Source: Adiantum capillus-veneris
Lineage: Eukaryota > Streptophyta > Polypodiopsida > Polypodiales > Pteridaceae
DNA length: 64,000 bases
Direction: 5' to 3'
Assembly (NCBI GenBank): GCA_014529385.2
Contig: CM043967.1
Span: 79,691,278 to 79,755,277, forward strand
The notes beneath the pieces were generated by a model. The model made no database searches, had not been told where the DNA came from, and was given only the letters and a program-made list of their open reading frames with translations. Position numbers and translations under genes: made by a program. This document shows, one piece after another, positions 43,284 to 55,100 of this stretch (position 1 is its first letter; each line of letters opens with the position of its first letter).

Positions 43284-46200
43284 TTAAGAGATCTCTCTCT
43301 CATCCTCGCATAACTCAGCATAACTTCCTATATCTATATAGAGCTCTCCGTTTAAACACATATCCTCTGTTTCATTTTGTAGCTCCTCTGCATGCACCCC
43401 ATATAGAGTAGTAGCATCTTGATGCTCGTCTGGCACCACCGCAGCGGCTTCTGATTGAGCATCTTCTCTGATCTCCTCCATTGATGTCGTTGTGATTGGC
43501 ACATGGTAGCCTTCATACGTCCTTGCACTACGAGGGGCTACCTCTATGACGTACCACCAGTTTGATGTAGACTTTGTAGGATGAAATACTACCTGCCAGA
43601 GCCACATAACTTACATGAGAGCCACATAACTTGTAAAAGGGGGATGTTAACTATTTACATACTTACTTGTTCACAATGCTCGGGTAGTACGAAAGTGTCT
43701 CTTAGGTCAGTCCATTTCTTAGTAGAATCCACCTCAAGAAAACCAGACTCTCCTCTACGCACAGTAGCGTTTCGACCCTCCATGATTATCTTGAACCATT
43801 GCACGTCGAACAAGTCGACAAAAAATCCTCTGTAATCGATCCTCAAAATCTCTTGCAGCGTGCCGAAGTAAGTGAGTTCCGCCACCACAGGATCTGCATC
43901 AGAGGAACGTCGTCGACTAGACTGTTCAAATTTTGCCATGATTCCACAATCTTGAGTAAAACGCTTTTTGTCGATTCGTTCCACCCTAAAATGTCGACCT
44001 TTACACCATGCTGCTGTGTATGACTTATACTACAACGAACAAAGATTATGAGTGGCCGTTCAAACGTTTATAAATAAAGTCACTTGCTAGTCGTACATTG
44101 CAAACTTACCTTGGTCGCGCAACCCCGAGAGTACTCCCACTCTTCTTCAGTCACTTCGTCACCGCATTGTTGTGCGCTTTTCAATTGGTTGTGCAACCAT
44201 CTTAAGCTCATGAAGGTTGGTAGGCTCTCCAGAACCGCTGGATAGTGCATCGGTGGTCGTCTTCCCCGTCTCCACTCGATTCGTGCCCTTTGTCGCTCTT
44301 GCTTTGCATCCTCATATTGTGAAATCCACTTTTGCATCACTGGATTGTGAAGCATGCAAAATCGGTTGATTTTAGCCTCTAGATCTTCCGTCATCTTCTT
44401 CTCAACACCGAGATTGCACATGACAATCCCAGATATGCGCTCATCATCTATGGTTCGCCATAGCGTGTCCCGGGATTTATCAAATCCGTCTAGCCACTCT
44501 CCAATGTACACTAGGGACTCTGATACCAACCAACCTTCTGCCATGCTACCCTCCGGACGTGCCTTTTGACGCACATATCCCTTAAGCGTTTTCATGAAAC
44601 GCTCTAAGAAGAACATCCATCTGGAATGAACTGTGCCAGCTATTTCCACCTCATCAACTATGTGAACAAGAAGATGCACCTGAATGGTTAGCATTGTAGT
44701 AGGAAAATGTTTCTCAAACATGCACACAAGCTCCGCAGCATTTAGTTTGGCGAATGGTATGGAGTCTACGTCGATCTCCTTTTGTGAGATCCATTGCACC
44801 AGCTTTGCAAGTTTGTAGATTGTGTTACGGATGTCGAGAGACAAACATCCCTCAATGGCAACCGGTAAAATAAACTGTAAAGTATGTGCAGCAATGATAT
44901 TAAAGTCCACATTTTATGCAATGATATTAAAGTCCACTATGAACGTACCTGACACATTTTATGCCAATCGTGTGACTTCAAACCGGTAAGCTTTCCTTCT
45001 TTAGTAAAACACGTTCGGAGCGAGTGCATTACGCCAGTGGGGGTCCGCAAAGATCGAATGGCCTCTTTTACTTTGCGTTCTTGGGCTCCTGTGAAAATCC
45101 ATGGTGCTTTAGGAAGTTTTATCGATCCATCAGACGCTGTTTGCGGCCAATATTGCTCCATACGATCCACATTTCTAAGGTCAACTCTGGCTCCCAAAGT
45201 ATCTTTCTTGCCGGTCAAATGGTCCCATAGTAGATTACCCACATTCTTGAATATGTGCATTGGATCGAGCAAGTGATTGATCACGAGTCGGGGCCAGTAT
45301 GGTAACTCGTACCATAGAGATAGTCTCTTCATCCCTGGAGGCAATCCGTCATCGCACATCTCCTTCTGCTCTAACCATGCTTGTGCAGACATCCTTGGTG
45401 GCTCTCTTCCCAAAAAGCCGTCGCGTAACACATGATTCTCCGAAAGATACGCTTGATGACCTTCGTAGATTTGCTTCTTCAGTGAGGGTGCCCTACGTGC
45501 ATTCAGTCTAGGTCCACATGTGACACATGCTCTGTATCCGCTTGTTTGAAGCCCTGCATGTATACACATGATAATAGATCAACTATGGGGAAAAAACAAG
45601 ATTTACAGTGTCTGAGAGAGGAGTGTCAATAGATCACCTGAGCATTCTGTTAGCCCGGGATAGTCATGCATGGTCCACATTAGAATACCTCTGATCAAAG
45701 CATTCCGTCGTCCTGTGTGTCGGCTCATATCCACCACCTCTATGCCAATCCACAATTGTTGTAGCTCTTCCAATAGTGGACGAAGATACACATCCATATT
45801 CCCCACTTTATATCGCCCTGGCACAATCAAGCTTAGCCATAGGTGCCCCTTCTTCGTAGTCAACCACGGGGGAATGTTGTAGTTGACGATGACAACGGGC
45901 CATACACTGTAAGATGTTGATCTTTGACCAAATGGATTTACGCCATCCATAGCCAGGCCTAAGCGCAAATTTCGAGCTTCCCTGGCAAAATCCGACCATG
46001 TTCCATCTATATGTTTCCAGGCTGCGCAATCTGCAGGAATTCGTAGCACACCATCCGAAGATTTATTCTCCTCATGCCATGATGCTAGGGCGGCCATGGA
46101 CTTACATTCGAAGAAATGCTTGATGCGAGGAAGCAAAGGAAAATGTCGCAAAACCTTTTGTGGAATTTTTGTCCCGTGGAGATCTACTCGATATCTTTCG

Positions 46201-47006
46201 GAATCACATTTCGGACACTTCTCCATGTCTGTGTATTCCCCTCTGAAAAGAATGCAGTCATTAGGACAAGCGTGGATAGAATTGTAATCCATCCCCAAGT
46301 TTCGCAAAATCTTTCTTGCTTCATCTCGGGAATCTGGCATCACATTGTCAGCTGGTAGAATGTGCTCTTTCAGCAATCTACACAACATAAAAATATGATA
46401 CAGTCGTGTAAAAATCTATCAGATCATTATACATTTAGAGTTCTATTAAAGTAAACTAATTGTAATAGATCACCTGAAAAGCGCTGTGACGCTAGTGTCA
46501 CTCCATCCAAACTTTGCCTGCATGTTGAGAAGAACCAGGAGTGCTTTCAATCTAGACATACGTGCTCCATTATACAATGATGTATCGGCTTCACTTTTCA
46601 TATCATCATAGATAAGCCTTTCTGAATCCATGATCGTCTCGATCATTTCATCAATCTCGGGCTCAAACATTGCCTCGTTGGGAATGTGCTCTGCATGATC
46701 ATCCCCCGAGCTGTCAGAGGCTACATCTTGTGGCCTCACATATGCTGCTTGACCAAAGCGCCTGCGAATACGTCTATTGGGTTGCAAGATTGCTGCTTGT
46801 TGGCCAGCGTCAGAGTCCGACGAGTTATAATTGGCAACAACTCGATCTATAATAGATGGATCGAACTCGCCAAATTCGCGAACGTGATGCAAAGAAACAC
46901 GTCTTGTCCGTCGCACAGCATGCTTGCATTGATTACAAGGACATAAGACGCTCGTTGAGAGATAGGTGTTTCGGTTGGACGGTCCCACATCCTCGTCGCT
47001 ACTCAT
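43284..47006 (-). CDS. TNPD-like CACTA transposase (1104 aa, 6 exons)
   Basis: Exons 47006-46474, 46377-45638, 45553-44949, 44874-44110, 44029-43667 and 43592-43284 sum to 3315 nt with no internal stop. All introns are GT-AG (80-100 nt). Exon 1: an N-terminal Cys box CPCNQC and an acidic linker. Exon 2: Transposase_21, with HACPNDCILFRGEY, CPKCDSERYRV, VLRHFPLLPRI, FGQRSTSYSVWPVV, IVPGRY and the VYLRPLLEELQQLW stretch. Exon 3: ACVTCGPRL and LDPMHIFKNVGNLLWDHL. Exon 4: a DUF4218-type segment with CLSLDIRNTIYKLAKLV, VHIVDEVEIAGTVHSRWMF and RFMKTLKGYVRQKA. Exon 5: a DUF4216-like segment with YRGFFVDLFDVQWF. This is the full domain order of plant CACTA transposases, which cut at the TIRs. Exon limits are read from splice signals and frame continuity. 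Confidence 0.9.
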
Positions 47007-47068
47007 AATGAGGATAAAAATCTTATAACCTGGACAACAAATTTAATATTCTATTGGCATTCTTCGTC

Positions 47069-47137
<69 letters not shown>

Positions 47138-47160
47138 TCTTTACCTCACATTCTCTAGTC

Positions 47161-47271
47161 ATGTCCAATCCCCGCACACCTCGGTCTAGAGGTGCACGGA
47201 GATCAGAACCACCGGGTTATAATCTCGTCTTTATTGGTCAATACCTATATTTGTGGGTACAAGAAATCTAG
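47161..47271 (+). CDS. Small conserved plus-strand reading frame in CACTA copy 2
   Basis: 36 codons, the same first residues as 36976-37104 in copy 1, ended early by TAG at 47269. Divergent from the transposase gene across the (CT)n tract at 47071-47134. Function unknown; may be non-coding. Confidence 0.25.
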   Translation: MSNPRTPRSRGARRSEPPGYNLVFIGQYLYLWVQEI

Positions 47272-47511
47272 ACACCCACGTCTACATGATACTGCATGTA
47301 GTGGACAAAATCCCTTTGCCTCTTCTCTAGCTGTAGCACTTCACTTCATCTTAACATCTTTTCACAGTAGATCTTTTCACTGTTCGTCTAACTCTAAACC
47401 CTAAACCGTAAGTAATTCTTGCGTGGACTCGATCTAACGTAAATAAGCGTAAATCTAAATAAACGTAAATCTAACTAAAAATAAAGCTAATTCTAATTTA
47501 ACGTAAGTCTA

Positions 47512-47720
47512 ATGACTAGAGGTTGTCTAGATGGTCATTGTGTCGGGGATGTAGTGACTCTTGCCGCCCTGAAGATCCACCTTCTTCCCTATCTTCTGAA
47601 GACATTTCACCAGTACTTTTGGATCGACGGAGCCCACCATGAGTGAAGGCAGCAATACCCTATATTCCATTGAGGGCTTTCTTCACCCGCTTCATGCAGG
47701 CATCGCAGTCTATGGAGACC
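47512..47720 (-). pseudogene. Captured HIPP / HMA fragment, shorter copy
   Basis: Corresponds to 37735-37938 of copy 1 with a few differences: HMA start with CDAC, in-frame TAG, then the VDPKVLVKCLQKIGKK stretch. The C-terminal part with the CaaX box is missing here, replaced by the AT-rich GTAAATCTAA-type repeat. This shows the capture happened before the two copies separated. Confidence 0.8.
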
Positions 47721-48295
47721 CGCATCTAATCTAATATAACGTAAATCTAAATCTAGCTTAAATAAACGTAAATCTAGTTAAAAATAAACCTAAATCTAAT
47801 TTAATGTAAGTCTACATATAACCTAATCTTTAACGTCTTTTAAGATAGTTTCCTACGACGTTATAACTCTCTTCTTCCTGTGTGTGTGCGCGTGTGTGGA
47901 TGTGTGTGCCAATAAAAAGAGATAAATGGTATAACCTTTCTATCACCCATGCCAAGTATGATAGATTGATTATGCCATTTCTCTCTTGAATAATAGGTCT
48001 TCAGTTCAACTCCTCGTCGGCTAGATCTTTAGGTCTTTTAATTTTAATTAGTTTCCTACGACGCTCCCTTAGTTTCTCTTTCTTTCTCTCTCAATGTGTG
48101 TGCGTTTTTTTGGATCGTATGCATGTTTTCTTTCTCTTTTCCTCTCTCAATGTGTGCGTTTTTTGTTTATGCATGTTCTCTCTCTCTTTTCCTCTCTCAA
48201 TGCGTGCGTTTTTTGTTTATGCATGCTCTCTCTCTCTTTTTCTCTCTCAATGTGTGTGTGCATTCTTTGTTTATGTATGTGTGTGCGTTTTTGCA

Positions 48296-48349
<54 letters not shown>

Positions 48350-48467
48350 AACACTATGTGTGTGTGTGTATGTGTGTGTGTGAGAGAGAGAGCGAGGGAG
48401 AGAGAAAGAGGGGAAGGGAACATGAGAATGAGGAGAGGGAAGGAGCATACCTGGCTCTCCTTCCTCT

Positions 48468-48513
<46 letters not shown>

Positions 48514-48514
48514 G

Positions 48515-48553
<39 letters not shown>

Positions 48554-48649
48554 GGGAGAGCGTTACCTGCTCTTTGCTTGAGGGCGCCGAAAAACTCAGA
48601 TCTGAGATCTGAGTTTTTGGGCGCGCTCGGTTATTTTTTTTACCCCAGC

Positions 48650-48765
48650 TGGCGTCGCTATGAGCGTCGCTATAAGCGTCGCTATGAGCGTCGCAAATTT
48701 CTTTGTAAATTTGCGACGCTCATAGCGACGCTTATAGCGACGCTCATAGCGACGCCGGGAATTTT
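48650..48765. repeat. Subterminal palindrome of CACTA copy 2
   Basis: Three to four GCGTCGCTAT(G/A)A units face the same units in complement around a central AAATTT-x-TTTG-TAAATTT, so ~50-bp arms pair almost perfectly. Copy 1 has a shorter version with one unit per arm (38876-38935). Confidence 0.85.
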
Positions 48766-48819
48766 TTTTTTTGAGCGTCGCTGTGTGAGCGTCGCTAATG
48801 TGAAGAGCCTCTTGTAGTG

Positions 48820-49448
48820 TTTTTGAATAGTATCTACAATAAACTTTGACTCTCGAAGGAATAAAATACCTTTTGTACAGTTCCGCTGGATTTGAATGCC
48901 AAGACACGAGTAAATCTCTCCAAGATCCACCATATCAAATGCAGAAGACACTAACTTTTTCACTTGCTGAAGAAATCCCAAATCATTGGAAACAAGGATG
49001 GTATCATCCACATAAAGAGCAAGAATCACAAAACTGCTACCTTGGTGTTTTATGTATAAGTTGGGGTCTGAAGAGCAAGAGATGAATCCTTTAGAGGTGA
49101 GAAAAAGATCAAATTTTGTATACTAGGCTCGCGAAGCTTGTTTGAGACCATATAGTGCCTTATGGAGTTGAGCAACAAGGGCTTCTTGACCTGGAATGAC
49201 AACCCTTCTTGTTGTTCCATATAAATTTCCTCTTCTAAGTCACCATTAAGAAAAACAATTCTCACATCCATTTGATGAGATTCTAAATCAAATTGAACAG
49301 CAAATGCCAATAAAATGCCAGTAATGCGAACAACTGGTGAAAAAGTCTCTTGATAATCAACACTGACTACTTGGGAGTAACCTTTTGCAACTAAACGCGC
49401 CTTGAATTTGTCAAAAGATCCATCTGCTTTTACTTTTGTCTTATACAC
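48820..49448 (-). pseudogene. copia reverse transcriptase, N-terminal and palm part
   Basis: 49050-49448: FKARLVAKGYSQVVSVDYQETFSPVV, then HQMDVRIVFLNGDLEEEIYMEQ (usual MDVKTAFLNG). After a shift, 48820-49029 reads ILALYVDDTILVSND (the catalytic YVDD), LGEIYSCLGIQI and SKFIVDTIQK. The CACTA element sits directly after the last codons. Confidence 0.9.
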
Positions 49449-51228
49449 CCACTTACATTCAATAGATGTACGACTAGGAGGAATTCAATTAGTATCAATG
49501 TACCCTTAGAGATAAGAGAACCGTACTCTGCTTCCATAGCCTCTTGCCATTGATCCTTTTGTGGTGAAGAGATAGCTTCATCATAAGTGACCGGATCTTC
49601 AGAAGTAGAAAAAGCATTATCAGCAATATCATCATCATAAACATGACATGAGCCATGTTCAAAATCAATAGGCAGATCAACAAAAATATCAATATCATCA
49701 TTGGCAACATTTGGAATGGATGGTTGTGAAGAGGAAAGTTGCTCTATAGGAAGAGTTTCATCATCTGAAAGAAATTGAAAATCCTGAAGCAATGATTTAG
49801 TATCATCAGAATCATCCACGGACCATGAGCCTCCCATAATCTGTTCGTTAAAAGTAGCATCATGATTCACAATTACTTTCTTGGAGGAAGGGTCATAGAA
49901 TTTGTAGCCTTTGGAAGTGTCAGGATATCCAATAAAAATAACTTTAAGACCAGGAGCATCAAGCTTTGTTCGTGTTTCTTTGGGAACATGAATATAAGCA
50001 ATACATCCAAAGGTTCGAAAATGAGATACATAAGGAATGTCACATGTCCATGCTGTGATGGATATCTTACCAAAGAGTGCAGTAGTAGGAAGATGATTCT
50101 GAATAAATACTGCTATCAAAGTAGCTTCAGCCCAGAAAACATGAGATAAGCCAGAATGAATCAGCATACATCTTACAGCATTGAGAATAGTGCGATTCTT
50201 TCATTCAGCAACGCCGTTCTGTTGAGGCGAATAGTGTGTTCATGATGAATTCCACTATCAACACAATAACTCACAAACTCTCGAGAAACATATTAGCCTC
50301 CATTGTCACTACGAAGCTTCGTAAGGCGACGACCAGTTTGAAGTTCCGCAGCCTTGTGGAATTATTTGAAGACAGATAAGGCTTTAGATTTTTGTCTAAG
50401 TAGAAATACAGTCGTATACCTTGAGAAATCATCAATGAAAGTAATGAAGTAGCGATATTGTGATCTTGAAGAAGATAGAGGTCCACATATATCAGTATGA
50501 ACAAGATCCAATATGTCATGAGAATGAGTTGTATTTGAAAGAGGAAAGGGTTTATGATTATGTTTCCCAAGAGCACAAAATTCACAAATTCCCATATGGG
50601 GATGGGCTTTAAGATCCATTCCATGAACAAGATCACGACGTTGAAGATCAAGGAGTTTTGAGAAATCAGAATGAACAAAATGGTGATGCCATACTTTGCA
50701 ATCATGATCACCTGGAGCAGTGACAACATTTGCTGCAGCATCGTTGAGAGAGAGTTCAAAAAAATTACCGTTTTGAGGAGCAGTGGCTATAGTCTGTCCA
50801 TCTTTCTCAATTCGGCATTTGGTATGATCAAATCCAACAAACAGACCAAGATCAACAAGTCTAGCAACTGAAAGAAGATTACGTTGAAGATCTGGTACAT
50901 GTAATACTCCTCGCAAAATTCGAGTGGAAGAAGATAAGGTACCAAGATATAAGTCTCCAATACCCTTTACTTGACAAGTAGTATCATCAGCAAGATAAAC
51001 AACACATTGAACTGGTAGTGGATGATAGTTATGGAGCCACTTAGACTGATATGTCATATTTCCTGTAGCACCAGAATCGACAATAAACAGTGATCCATCA
51101 CGTACATGAAGTATTCTGTTTGGAGCAACTGAACATAGGACGCAGCTTGTTTCTGGTACAATGTTGTTTCTATGTTTAGTAGCATATGCTCTATTACGAT
51201 ATGTGTCGAATCGATGCGTATAGCACAT
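49430..51228 (-). pseudogene. copia protease, GAG-pre-integrase and integrase
   Basis: 50362-51228: protease FIVDSGATGNMTYQS; RNLLSVARLVDLGL; the pre-integrase zinc finger in VWHHHFVHSDFSKL and CEFCALGKH; then the integrase start LVHTDICGPL and FITFIDDFSRYTTVFLL. A stop and frame changes around 50170-50365 hit the catalytic region: KLRSDNGG, then a stop, then YVSREF. 49430-50167 resumes with HSGLSHVFWAEATLIAVFIQN, FRTFGCIAYIHVPKE and an acidic linker to RT. Order and motifs are those of Ty1/copia pol; not functional as it stands. Confidence 0.9.
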
Positions 51229-51246
51229 ATGAGTGGGATGATCAGA

Positions 51247-53792
51247 TCATCCACAATATTCACAAGAAGAAGAATAAGAGTCTCTAGATAAACGTGGTTG
51301 TTTCGTGGAAATATTGTGTTCTTGATCATATTGACGTGCCCAACAATCATCTTCAATATGGTCATTTCTATTGCAGTAAGAACATTGCTTATTAGGAAAT
51401 TTGAAACAAGAGAAAATATTACCGCAACGGCCACCTCTGCGATTTCCTCGTTGAAATGGACGCCTTCGAGCATAAAAAGCACGTTCCATCTGTTGTGACT
51501 CGGTCTTCTCTTGTGAAATCATGTATTGTGACCAGCATTACGACGTTCTTGACGTTGAGAGTATTCAATTAAAGACATGCAGGCTTGGTCAAAATCAAGA
51601 CCATCTTTATTAGAGAGAATAGTAACAATGTTATTATAAGAAGAGTCCTTCACCGTATCAAGGAGAAGTATAATCAGTTGCATTTGTGGAATAGGATCAC
51701 CGGCAGCAGCATCAAGTTCATTAATAATAAATTTGAGAGATTCAATATGTCCCGTCATGGCAGTACCAACTTCATATTGTAACCTGTTAAGCATCCCTCT
51801 CAAATAAAGTATTTCTATAACAGATTTCTTTTGAAATTTTGCAATAAGGTACTTCCATACGTCGTGGGAAGTAGGCAGTTCATACATATCAAGCAAAAGG
51901 GAATCAGTAAGAGCAGAAAGAATATATTGACGACCTGCTTTATCACGTCATTTCCAATCCGTATAGGCAACATTCCAATCTTCAAATATAGGTTCTTCAG
52001 TGATAAGCACGTTATCATTATCTGTATCAACAGGTTGAGGTGGACAAACACGATTTTCAAGAACAACATCAGAGAGTTCATCGCCTTCAAGAATTAACAA
52101 CATCTTTGCTTTCCATCCTGGATGTAACATTTAATGGCCTAAAAACTTATGTGTAGCGGAAATTAGCATGAACATAGTGGGCATTTCATTAGAATAGATT
52201 CCTAATGAGAAGTACAAGAGTGCTTGGGTGGAGAGAGCAACAACAAAGCATAACACCTAGTTAGATAGCATGAACAGTACTTTCAAAAGAGAGAGAAATT
52301 AAGCTATTGACTACAGTTGAGGACCGGATTTGCATGGAGCCGGTCCCCCCTCCAAAAGGCTTTGTATTATGGTTTCTCCCATCAAGAGAGACATTGTACA
52401 ATACAATTCTTTGTGTTCCTTCAAGACTAGCTAGTGCAATGAAGATGAAAGCTTCATGCACTAAGCAAAACACTTAGCAAACACAACATCAATTATCCCC
52501 GGTCTCAGACCCAAGACCTCACACACCTTCGAAGATGGTGAGAGCTAGCAGGGTATGAGAGTAGATTGAGACGAAGAAGGAGTATCTTACGAGAAAGATG
52601 TACATCTCCTCACATAATCACTCATATTAGCATAGCTTAGCTTAGTAATTAGCTTGGTAGAGGAGATGAGCATGCATTGAAGCTTGGCTCTTGGTTGGAT
52701 TTGCATCCACATGCCAAGAGTGTGTCGATGTAGGCTTCTATCTCACAAGCTTGGAGTAGGTGATGAGCTCTCTATTAAATCTTGAGAAGAGATAGTCTTA
52801 TTTACTTCACACTTAGACTATGTGTGAGTGTGTGTGTGATAATGCCTTGCAAAAATCAGCCCCGTCGCTCTCTTGGGCGAGCCCTCTTGCTATTTTGCTC
52901 TTGCTCTACCCTCATTGGACCTTCCCAAGTCAAGCCAATGACTATTAAGCAGCATAAGTGATAGCCTTCTGACATGTGTCTCCCTTTCCCCTGTTGTGAG
53001 AGATTTAGGTAATTTAATAATTCAACTAAACTCTCATTGGACCCCTTTGCCTCCTGGCCAATAGGAATCAGGCAAGCCATTGGGCTGCTGAATGCTCATT
53101 GGACCCCTTGGGAGACTGTCCAATAGTCTTCTAGAGGACTTAATTCTCATTGGTTCTTTTATTAAGTGTTTTTATATTAATTAAACTAGATTTACTCTAG
53201 CCTAATTCTCATTGGTCCACCTCCAAGGCCATCCAATAGGAATTGGGTACACCTTGTGGGCATCTGGCCTAGGGAGCTGACATGTGTCCCTCATTCCCTT
53301 TGTGTAAAGGGAGCTTGTGTGTGTGTGTGTGTGTGGCTTTCTCTCTCATCCCCTACATGCTAGGCTCGCCCCCTCCTATGTAGAGATGTACAAAGACTTT
53401 TTTGGTCACACACAAAGCATCCAATTCCCTTAAGGTTGACCTTTGGACACAACCTTTGAATTTTGGAACCTTGGCATTTTGGAAGTCTTAATGGGCTGAA
53501 CCTTAGGGTATTTTTAGCCCATTGTTGCACATGGATCTTTTGCAAATGGCCCCCCCTTTGGATCCCTATTTTCCCTCCTTGGATCCCTACTGTGGCCGGT
53601 GTGCTAGCTTAACCAATATTCTAGCTTTTTCTCCCCTGGCACTTCCCCATATTAAATGATCAGTTTAACATGAGAAAATCATTTAGTAGAATTAGATATT
53701 GATTATTATGACACTGGAAATCCTTGGCCTTGGAAAGTAGGAACAGAACGCTGGCCAGAAGGAAAGCCATCGACGAGAATAGTCATAGCCAT
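51247..53792 (-). pseudogene. copia gag, split by a solo LTR
   Basis: The likely start is the ATG at 53792 (MAMTILVDGFPSGQ), reaching FQGQGFP at the insertion point, then PGWKAKMLLILEG from 52122 downward. Removing the solo LTR and one CTGGA keeps the frame. The UBN2-type gag core follows: HDVWKYLIAKFQKKSVIEI, RGMLNRLQYEVGTAM and DGLDFDQACMSLIEYSQRQ. The zinc knuckle is CSYCNRNDHIEDDC (C-x2-C-x4-H-x4-C) at 51384-51343. Stops and shifts near 51950 and 51520 break it. Confidence 0.87.
52123..53713 (-). repeat. Solo LTR of the gypsy element 2 family
   Basis: On the minus strand it runs from TGTCATAATAATC to AATGTTACA, the same ends as 11537-13114, and lacks any interior. A perfect 5-bp target duplication CTGGA flanks it (52118-52122 and 53714-53718). 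It has the empty TTAA site where copy A of the TIR element sits in 17263-20096. Formed by recombination between two LTRs of a full insertion. Confidence 0.95.
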
Positions 53793-54939
53793 ATCTTGTT
53801 GCGAGAAGACGTATAAGATAAGATCGCAGAATCTGCACACCATATATGGTGAAGGCCGCAATTGAGAATGAGAGAAATATGAGGACTGCGTTTTGTCAAC
53901 GATAAACGCAAGAAGGATGCTCAAGGAACGTCCAAAGATGTGAGAGATGTCACCCAAAAAAGGCAGGGTAAAGGAGACGTTATTGCACCTAATATGGGCA
54001 ATCTTCTCTCAAATAGGAACCCCCCTCCGCCTTTTCCTTACCTCCCCTCTATTCCTTAAACTTTCCTACCCCTCTCCCTCCCTTTTTTTTCCCTACCCCC
54101 TTTTGTTCCCACCATACCACCCTCCTATTAATCCATACTTTTGGTCATTGTCCCCCCCATACCTCCATACTTTTTGTCATTGTTCACCACATACCACCCT
54201 TCTCTTACCCCGCAAATTTTGTTCATAGTTTCTTCCCCCCCATACCACCCTCCTCTTACTCCATAAATTTTTGGTCCAAGTCCCTTTCTCTTGGTACCCC
54301 CCCAATTAACACTCTTTAAACCTCCCTCTTTCCCTCCTTTTCCTACCCCATTTAAAGAGCTAATCCCTCTCTATTAAAGTGACCTCCTACTCTTTAAACC
54401 ATGTACCTACCTTGGGAACCCCTCTTCTCTCAAGCGGATACCTATTTAAACCCTCCTACTCCTCTTGTATGGTTGACACCACCGAAGAGCTAATTGCGAA
54501 ACGCGTTTGGTGTTTCACCCATTTTTGCAAGATCTCCTCCCCCTTCCCCACTTCTCTACACGCTAGAGAATTTATTCTCTCTCCTCTATCTCACCTTTCT
54601 TTATTGGGAAAAGTTTAAATATCGCTCGCTGAGTTTTCTAGCTAGTCAAGTTATTCCTTGGCTTTCATAAGCTTTTCCCGTTTCTCCAAATTTTGAGCAG
54701 AAGACCCCTAAAAATTGACATGAAGTTCAGGGTGTCATCAACAAGAAAACGTAATCAACGATTAGATTGATTAGCAGTAAACACCACACAAAACACTATT
54801 CATATTCTTCTTATCACAAAACAACCACAGTTAACAAGAATCAACGCTCAAAAAATAAAATTTATAGCAATTTTGAATCTTACATGCGAATCGCATACAC
54901 ATACTGTTTTGTTACCATGAATTGAATCGGCGCGTGATC
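53793..54939 (-). other. copia leader with C-rich tandem repeats
   Basis: Between the primer-binding site and gag. On the plus strand 54000-54360 is strongly pyrimidine-rich. It contains three to four diverged ~50-60-bp units built on CATACCACCCTCCTCTTA and TTTTTGGTC (about 54110-54280). No gene is seen. Confidence 0.6.
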
Positions 54940-54957
54940 GTTACCGCTCTGATACCA
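54940..54957 (-). other. Primer-binding site of the copia element
   Basis: On the minus strand TGGTATCAGAGCGGTAAC directly follows the 5' LTR: a tRNA-iMet match. Confidence 0.95.
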
Positions 54958-55100
54958 TGTTGAGATGTAGAGAGAAAGAGAGAGAGACGAGACAAGAGAC
55001 ACACCATATACGATCCCAAAGACTGATTAATATTGAGGACAAGATACAAATATATAGGTGAGACCAAGTTGAGTAGAGTGAGCCATATATAGCTCCAACA
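54958..55100 (-). repeat. 5' LTR of the copia element (143 bp)
   Basis: Same sequence as 39876-40018 with few substitutions. GAGCCATATATAGC contains a TATA-like box. Confidence 0.93.

Larger units (their letters stand above)
47071..48560. repeat. Microsatellites of CACTA copy 2
   Basis: (CT)n at 47071-47134 and 48298-48347, (TG)n at 48358-48382 and 48472-48508, (GA)n at 48516-48550. Long frames across 48094-48612 are products of these tracts. Confidence 0.9.
41065..48819 (-). mobile_element. CACTA transposon, copy 2 (7755 bp, apparently intact)
   Basis: The termini are CACTACAAGAGG and CCTCTTGTAGTG with a perfect TTT target duplication (41062-41064 and 48820-48822). Removing the element plus one TTT restores the copia RT frame (TIQKFGMESS). 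Subterminal GCGTCGCTA arrays lie at 41133-41335 and 48650-48800. Both transposition genes on the minus strand are open, with good splice sites. It is likely the autonomous partner of copy 1. Confidence 0.95.
39876..55100 (-). mobile_element. Ty1/copia element on the minus strand, with nested insertions
   Basis: 143-bp LTRs at both ends, near-identical target flanks (AAATC and AAAGC), a primer-binding site, gag, protease, integrase, RT and RNase H in copia order on the minus strand, and a polypurine tract. Net of the CACTA insertion (41065-48819) and the solo LTR (52123-53713) the element is about 5.9 kb. The coding regions carry several stops and shifts. Confidence 0.93.
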
